Position numbers and translations under genes: made by a program. Below are positions 60,009 to 64,000 of a stretch of 64,000 bases of DNA, piece after piece. The DNA lies in the NCBI RefSeq assembly GCF_014645795.1, contig NZ_BMMK01000008.1:40067-104066 (forward strand). The letters are read 5' to 3'. Source of the DNA: Longimycelium tulufanense. Its GTDB lineage: Bacteria; Actinomycetota; Actinomycetes; Mycobacteriales; Pseudonocardiaceae. How positions within the stretch are numbered: the stretch's first letter is position 1; every line of letters starts with the position of its first letter. The notes beneath the pieces were generated by a model, which saw only the letters and a program-made list of their open reading frames with translations, did no database searches and was not told where the DNA came from.

Positions 60009-60544
60009 CCCGGCCACGACGTCGACGCCCTCCCGGGTGGAGCCAACCCGCGGAGCGCTGGCTGCCCGGGGCGGACCAACTGCCACCCGAGCGGCGATCC
60101 GTGTTGTTGGAGGTCGTGGCCAGGCTGCTGTTCCCCCCGGTGCTGGTGCTGTCGTTGTACCTGCTGTTCGCCGGACACAGCGGCACCGGCAGCGGGTTCG
60201 CCGGCGGTCTGGTCGCCGGTCAGGCATTCGTACTGCGGTACTTCGCCGGCGGACGCGCGGACCTGCGCGCGGCCACACCGGTCCCGCCCTGGCTGCTGTT
60301 CGGCCTGGGACTGATGCTGGCCGCCACGGTCGGCGCGGTCCCGCTCGTGTTCGGCGAGCCGCTGCTCACCAGCGCGGTGCTGCACGCCGAGGTGCCGGTG
60401 CTGGGCGAGGTCGAGCTGGCCACCAGCCTGCTGTTCGAGATCGGCGTCTACCTCCTGGTCGTCGGGATGGTGCTGGAGTTGTTGCGCAGCCTGGGCGTGA
60501 CCATCGAGTACGAGGCGGTGCAGGACGGGAGGGCGGGCACATGA
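60005..60544 (+). CDS. mnhB: Na+/H+ antiporter subunit B (MrpB/MnhB)
   Basis: 179 residues, about four membrane helices, with the MnhB landmark GTGSGFAGGLVAGQAFVLRY and FEIGVYLLVVG. ATG 60005 overlaps the mnhA stop by four bases. An unusual hydrophilic, Pro/Arg-rich N-terminus of about 30 residues precedes the first helix. Confidence 0.92.
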   Translation: MTRPRRRRPPGWSQPAERWLPGADQLPPERRSVLLEVVARLLFPPVLVLSLYLLFAGHSGTGSGFAGGLVAGQAFVLRYFAGGRADLRAATPVPPWLLFGLGLMLAATVGAVPLVFGEPLLTSAVLHAEVPVLGEVELATSLLFEIGVYLLVVGMVLELLRSLGVTIEYEAVQDGRAGT

Positions 60545-60930
60545 GCTACCTCGACCTGACGATGGCCGTCGCCGTGGCCGGGCTCTACGCCGTCGGCTTC
60601 CTGCTCCTGCTGGAACGTTCCCTGATGCGCGTCGTGCTCGGCTTCATCGTGCTGGGGCACGGCACGAACCTGCTGTTGCTGGTCGCCGGTGGGCCGCCGG
60701 GCGCCGTGCCGATCCTCGGCCTGGCCGAGCCGGCGGCCATGGCCGACCCGCTGCCGCAGGCGATGGCACTGACCGCCATCGTGATCACCTTCGGCCTGAC
60801 CACCTTCCTGCTGGCACTGGCCTACCGGTCCTGGACCTTCACCGGTCACGACGAGGTTCGCGACGACATCGAGGACCGCCGGCTCGAGTCGGCCGAGCAC
60901 CGCCGGCAACGTGAACGGGAGCTGGCGTGA
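60541..60930 (+). CDS. mnhC: Na+/H+ antiporter subunit C (MrpC/MnhC)
   Basis: 129 residues, three helices, NuoK-like: LLLERSLMRVVLGFIVLGHGTNLLLL and DPLPQAMALTAIVITFG are the family blocks. ATG 60541 overlaps the mnhB stop (ATGA). Confidence 0.94.
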   Translation: MSYLDLTMAVAVAGLYAVGFLLLLERSLMRVVLGFIVLGHGTNLLLLVAGGPPGAVPILGLAEPAAMADPLPQAMALTAIVITFGLTTFLLALAYRSWTFTGHDEVRDDIEDRRLESAEHRRQRERELA

Positions 60931-62468
60931 ACGTCCTGCTGGCGGTCCCCGTGCTGCTACCGGTCCTCGCGGCCGGCAGCGCCATGGTGCTGGCCCGCTT
61001 CCGGCTGACCAGCCTGTTGCTCGGCCCGGTGATCCTGCTCGCGGTGTTGGGCACCGCCATCGCGTTGCTGGTACTGGCCGACCAACACGGTCCCCTCGTG
61101 GTTCAGGTCGGTGACTGGCCCGTCCCGATCGGCATCACCCTGGTCGCCGACCGGCTGTCGGCGCTGCTGCTCGTGGTCTCGACGGTCGTGACACTGGCGG
61201 TGCTGCTGTTCGCACTCGGCCAGCGGGTCACCGAAACCAGGTACCGCGTCTTCGTCCCGGTCTTCCACCCCTCCTACCTGCTGCTGGTTGCCGGGATCAA
61301 CCTCGCCTTCCTCGCCGGCGACCTGTTCAACCTGTTCGTCGCCATCGAGATGATGCTCGCCGCCTCCTACGTGCTGATCACGCTCGACCCCACGACGGTT
61401 CGGGTGATCGCGGGCATGACCTACACGGTCAGCAGCCTCACGTCCTCGCTGTTGTTCCTCACCGCGATCGGCCTGGTCTACGCGGCGACCGGGACCGTCA
61501 ACCTGGCGGACCTCAGCGCGAAGCTGGCAGCACTTCCCGTCGGCCTCCGCGCGGCGCTCGCACTGCTGTTGCTCGTGGTGTTCGGCATCAAGGCCGCGAT
61601 GGTGCCGCTGCACTTCTGGCTGCCCGACAGTTATCCGACCGCACCTGCCCCGATCACCGCCGTACTCGCCGCGCTGCTCACCAAGGTCGGCGTCTATGCC
61701 ATGCTGCGCACGCAGACGTTGCTCTTCCCCAGACCCGATTTCTGGCCGCTGTTACTGGTTCTCGCACTGGCCACCATGGCCGTCGGCATCATGGGCGCCA
61801 TCGCGCAGGACGACATCAACCGGATGCTGTCGTTCATTCTGGTCAGCCACATCGGTTTCCTGCTGCTCGGGCTCGCGTTGTTCAACGTGGCCGGGTTGAC
61901 CGGCGCGATCCTGTACATGATCCACCACATCACGGCGCTGGCCGCCATGTTCCTGGTCAGCGCACTCATCGTGTGGCGGGCCGGCACTTCGGCGATGCGC
62001 GAGATGGGCGGGCTGGTGCGGACCGACCCGGGCCTGGCCGCGTTGTTCTCGCTACCTGCGATGAGCCTGGCCGGGCTTCCGCCGCTGTCCGGGTTCGTGG
62101 CCAAGTTCGCCCTGCTGCGGGCGAGCGTCGACGCCGCCGCGGTGCTGACCTACACGCTCGCGGTCGCCGCCGTGCTCACCAGCCTGCTCACGCTCTACGC
62201 GCTGGGGCGCGCCTGGTCCCGAATCTTCTGGGGAGAACCGCGCGGGGCATCTGCCGGTCGGGAAGCACCCGACAAGCTGAAGGCGCGCACCTGGATGTCG
62301 TCGCCGCTACTGCCCGGTGCCACCGCGGTCCTGGTGGCGTCCGGCGTGCTGGTGGCGGTGCTTGCCGGACCGCTGACCGGGCTGAGCCAGCGTGCCGCGG
62401 CAGACCTGGCCAACCCACAGCAGTACCGGTCGGCCGTACTCGGAGGGGAACGCGATGGCGGTCCGTGA
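60927..62468 (+). CDS. mnhD: Na+/H+ antiporter subunit D (MrpD/MnhD)
   Basis: 513 residues, about 14 helices, NuoM/N-like. Conserved features include LFNLFVAIEMMLAASYVLI with the key Glu, KAAMVPLHFWLPDSYPTAPAP with the conserved Lys, and IAQDDINRMLSFILVSHIG. GTG 60927 overlaps the mnhC stop. Confidence 0.94.
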   Translation: MNVLLAVPVLLPVLAAGSAMVLARFRLTSLLLGPVILLAVLGTAIALLVLADQHGPLVVQVGDWPVPIGITLVADRLSALLLVVSTVVTLAVLLFALGQRVTETRYRVFVPVFHPSYLLLVAGINLAFLAGDLFNLFVAIEMMLAASYVLITLDPTTVRVIAGMTYTVSSLTSSLLFLTAIGLVYAATGTVNLADLSAKLAALPVGLRAALALLLLVVFGIKAAMVPLHFWLPDSYPTAPAPITAVLAALLTKVGVYAMLRTQTLLFPRPDFWPLLLVLALATMAVGIMGAIAQDDINRMLSFILVSHIGFLLLGLALFNVAGLTGAILYMIHHITALAAMFLVSALIVWRAGTSAMREMGGLVRTDPGLAALFSLPAMSLAGLPPLSGFVAKFALLRASVDAAAVLTYTLAVAAVLTSLLTLYALGRAWSRIFWGEPRGASAGREAPDKLKARTWMSSPLLPGATAVLVASGVLVAVLAGPLTGLSQRAAADLANPQQYRSAVLGGERDGGP

Positions 62469-63018
62469 GGTACTGCGCCAGGTGAGGTGCCGACGCCTCG
62501 GCGCTGTCGGGCTCGTGGTCGTCTGGGTCCTGCTGTGGGGGTCGTTGTCCCCGATCGTCCTGCTGGGCGGGGTGCTGGTGGCGATCCTGGTGATCGGGGT
62601 GTTCCCGCTACCCGCACTCGAGCACCGGTTCCACCTTCGTCCATTGTGGATTCTCGTGCTGTTCGCCCGGTTGCTGGTCGACCTCGTCGTCTCGGCCGTG
62701 ACGGTGGGATGGCAGGCCGTCCGGTACGGCAGCCGGACAAGGACCGGGATCGTGGCGGTACCGCTGCACGTCGACTCCGACCTGCTCATCGCGCTCACCG
62801 CCAACGTCACGTCACTGACACCCGGGAGCTACGTACTCGAGATCGACCGCCGGCACCGCGTCTGCTACGTGCACACCCTTCCCCTGCACGGGCGATCCGA
62901 CGCCGAGCGCCAACGCCGCGAGGTGTGGGCGGTGGAGGAGCGGATCACCCGGGCTGTCGGCACTGACGAGCAGGTACGCGTGGTGCTGGAGGCACGACGG
63001 AGACGGGAGAGAACATGA
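62455..63018 (+). CDS. mnhE: Na+/H+ antiporter subunit E (MrpE/MnhE)
   Basis: 187 residues: membrane helices in the first half, then a soluble domain containing the MnhE pattern ALTANVTSLTPGSYVLEID and the short HTL segment. ATG 62455 follows CGGAGGGG and overlaps mnhD by 14 bases. Confidence 0.92.
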   Translation: MAVREVLRQVRCRRLGAVGLVVVWVLLWGSLSPIVLLGGVLVAILVIGVFPLPALEHRFHLRPLWILVLFARLLVDLVVSAVTVGWQAVRYGSRTRTGIVAVPLHVDSDLLIALTANVTSLTPGSYVLEIDRRHRVCYVHTLPLHGRSDAERQRREVWAVEERITRAVGTDEQVRVVLEARRRRERT

Positions 63019-63275
63019 ATGTCGTCTTTGTAGCCGTATACGGGCTGCTGGCTATCTCCGCGTTCGTGGTGATGGTCCGGTTGCTCCGCGGGCCCGGTGC
63101 GCTGGACCGGATCATCGCGGTGGACCTGCTTGTCGTCCTGCTCGTCGCCGGTGTCGCGGTGGCCACCGCGATGGAAGGGCACGGCGCCTACGTTCCGCTG
63201 TTGGTCGCGGTGGCCCTGCTCGGATTCGTGGGTTCGGCGTCGGCCGCGCGATTGGCCACCATCCAGGAGCTGTGA
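63015..63275 (+). CDS. mnhF: Na+/H+ antiporter subunit F (MrpF/MnhF)
   Basis: 86 residues, three helices, with the family segment RLLRGPGALDRIIAVDLLVV. ATG 63015 overlaps the mnhE stop. Confidence 0.93.
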   Translation: MNVVFVAVYGLLAISAFVVMVRLLRGPGALDRIIAVDLLVVLLVAGVAVATAMEGHGAYVPLLVAVALLGFVGSASAARLATIQEL

Positions 63276-63628
63276 TGACCGCCCCGGACATCGTCTCCGC
63301 CGTGACGTTGCTCGCCGGCGCGACGTTCTGCCTGCTGGGCGCGATCGGTGTGGTGCGGTTCCCGGACACCGCCGCCCGACTCCACGCGGCAGCCAAGCCG
63401 CAAACCCTCGGCTTGCTGCTGATCCTGCTGGGCACCGCGATCCGGGTACCAGCCGACACCGTCATGGCGCTGCTGCTCGTCGCACTGCTGCAGTTGACAA
63501 CCACACCGGTCACCGCCCAGATCGTCGGGCGCGCCGCGCACCGGATCAAGGCGATGAAGCGCCCGAACGTCGTCCTGGACGAACTCGGCACGCGGGACCA
63601 ACCCCCGGCTCCGCCAAGCACCAGGTAA
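63275..63628 (+). CDS. mnhG: Na+/H+ antiporter subunit G (MrpG/MnhG)
   Basis: 117 residues, three helices. GAIGVVRFPDTAARLHAAAKPQTLG and the final VTAQIVGRAAHR are the family blocks. ATG 63275 shares one base with the mnhF stop (TGATG); an in-frame GTG three bases earlier is the alternative. Last gene of the operon. Confidence 0.93.
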   Translation: MTAPDIVSAVTLLAGATFCLLGAIGVVRFPDTAARLHAAAKPQTLGLLLILLGTAIRVPADTVMALLLVALLQLTTTPVTAQIVGRAAHRIKAMKRPNVVLDELGTRDQPPAPPSTR

Positions 63629-63666
63629 CGGTTTTCCGTTGGCCGGCAGAGCACACGTTCCCGACA

Positions 63667-63687
63667 GTGCTCGTTCACAACGAGCAC
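63667..63687. terminator. Hairpin after the Mrp operon
   Basis: Perfect 9-bp stem (GTGCTCGTT; 63667-63675 and 63679-63687) with a 3-base loop in the convergent gap after mnhG. Confidence 0.5.
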
Positions 63688-63759
63688 GCGCTCGTGTGGA
63701 ACGACGGGGTTGCCGTCTCCTCCGTTGTCAGCGGCGCCCGCGACCCGAGCGGCGAGGAC

Positions 63760-64000
63760 CTACTTCGCGTGCCTGCCGAGCGCGTCCAGGATGCGTTGGA
63801 TGACCTCCGGGGTCACGTCGGCATCGTCGGTCACCGGCTCGTTGCTCGCCGACCGCTTCGGCTCCCGCCGGGGCAGCGGCACCGATGAGGCGTTGACGCC
63901 GCCCGGCAGCGGTAGCTCGCACCACACGAGCGTGCCCCCACCCGCCAGTGGCCTCGCACCACCGCGCCGGCCCTCCACGGCTGCCGCAGGGGCACCCGAC
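63760..64000 (-). CDS. C-terminal end of a probable sensor histidine kinase, cut by the window edge
   Basis: About 79 codons to the TAG at 63760-63762, with the frame open to the window edge. The segment LAGGGTLVWCELPLP resembles the last strand of an HATPase domain, where GGT...ELP is typical; it is followed by a hydrophilic tail (VTPEVIQRILDALGRHAK). Many actinomycete ATPase-domain kinases or anti-sigma-like ATPases end this way. The call rests on this short stretch only. Confidence 0.5.
   Translation of the reverse strand, partial: SGAPAAAVEGRRGGARPLAGGGTLVWCELPLPGGVNASSVPLPRREPKRSASNEPVTDDADVTPEVIQRILDALGRHAK

Overview
The window is high-GC DNA from an actinomycete. Gene content (Lrp, XRE and DUF6545-type regulators, an Mrp antiporter operon, an MbtH-dependent NRPS, IdeR-type iron boxes) and the close match of the NRPS design to erythrochelin of Saccharopolyspora point to the Pseudonocardiaceae or relatives. 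No phage, IS element, CRISPR array, tRNA or rRNA was seen.

Layout. 1-11.7 kb is a mixed chromosomal region: a penicillin-binding protein cut by the left edge, a broken MFS transporter gene, a LacI-family regulator, a secreted trypsin-like protease, a COG3044-type ATPase, a metal-dependent amidohydrolase, a DUF6545-like membrane protein and a Cys/His-containing hypothetical. 11.7-17.3 kb (minus strand) is a peptide/nickel-type ABC importer operon headed by a cobalamin riboswitch. 17.6-18.7 kb holds divergent idi and an Lrp-family regulator. 18.9-25.9 kb holds an NMT1/SsuA-type ABC importer (minus) divergent from a CitA/CitB-like two-component system, then a DUF4142 protein and TenA.

26.4-55.5 kb is the main feature: a siderophore gene cluster. 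It has a formyltransferase and an ornithine N5-monooxygenase (divergent, with iron boxes between them), a siderophore-binding lipoprotein, a single 4747-residue four-module NRPS, an MbtH-like protein, an asymmetric pair of ABC exporter-fold transporters, an amidohydrolase, and a FepDGC-type ferric-siderophore importer. Specificity codes read from the adenylation domains are DVWIVGAVNK, DVWHFSLVDK (Ser), DMENLGLINK (N5-hydroxyornithine) and DVFIVGAVNK. The enzyme starts and ends with condensation domains and has no thioesterase. With the formyltransferase this predicts a foroxymithine-like product: formyl-hydroxyornithine, serine, hydroxyornithine, formyl-hydroxyornithine, released as a diketopiperazine. 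A secreted protease and a membrane acyltransferase sit inside the region; their link to the cluster is unproven.

55.7-64 kb holds an XRE-family regulator, two small overlapping genes behind a strong terminator, a complete mrpABCDEFG-type Na+/H+ antiporter operon, and the C-terminal end of a probable histidine kinase cut by the right edge.
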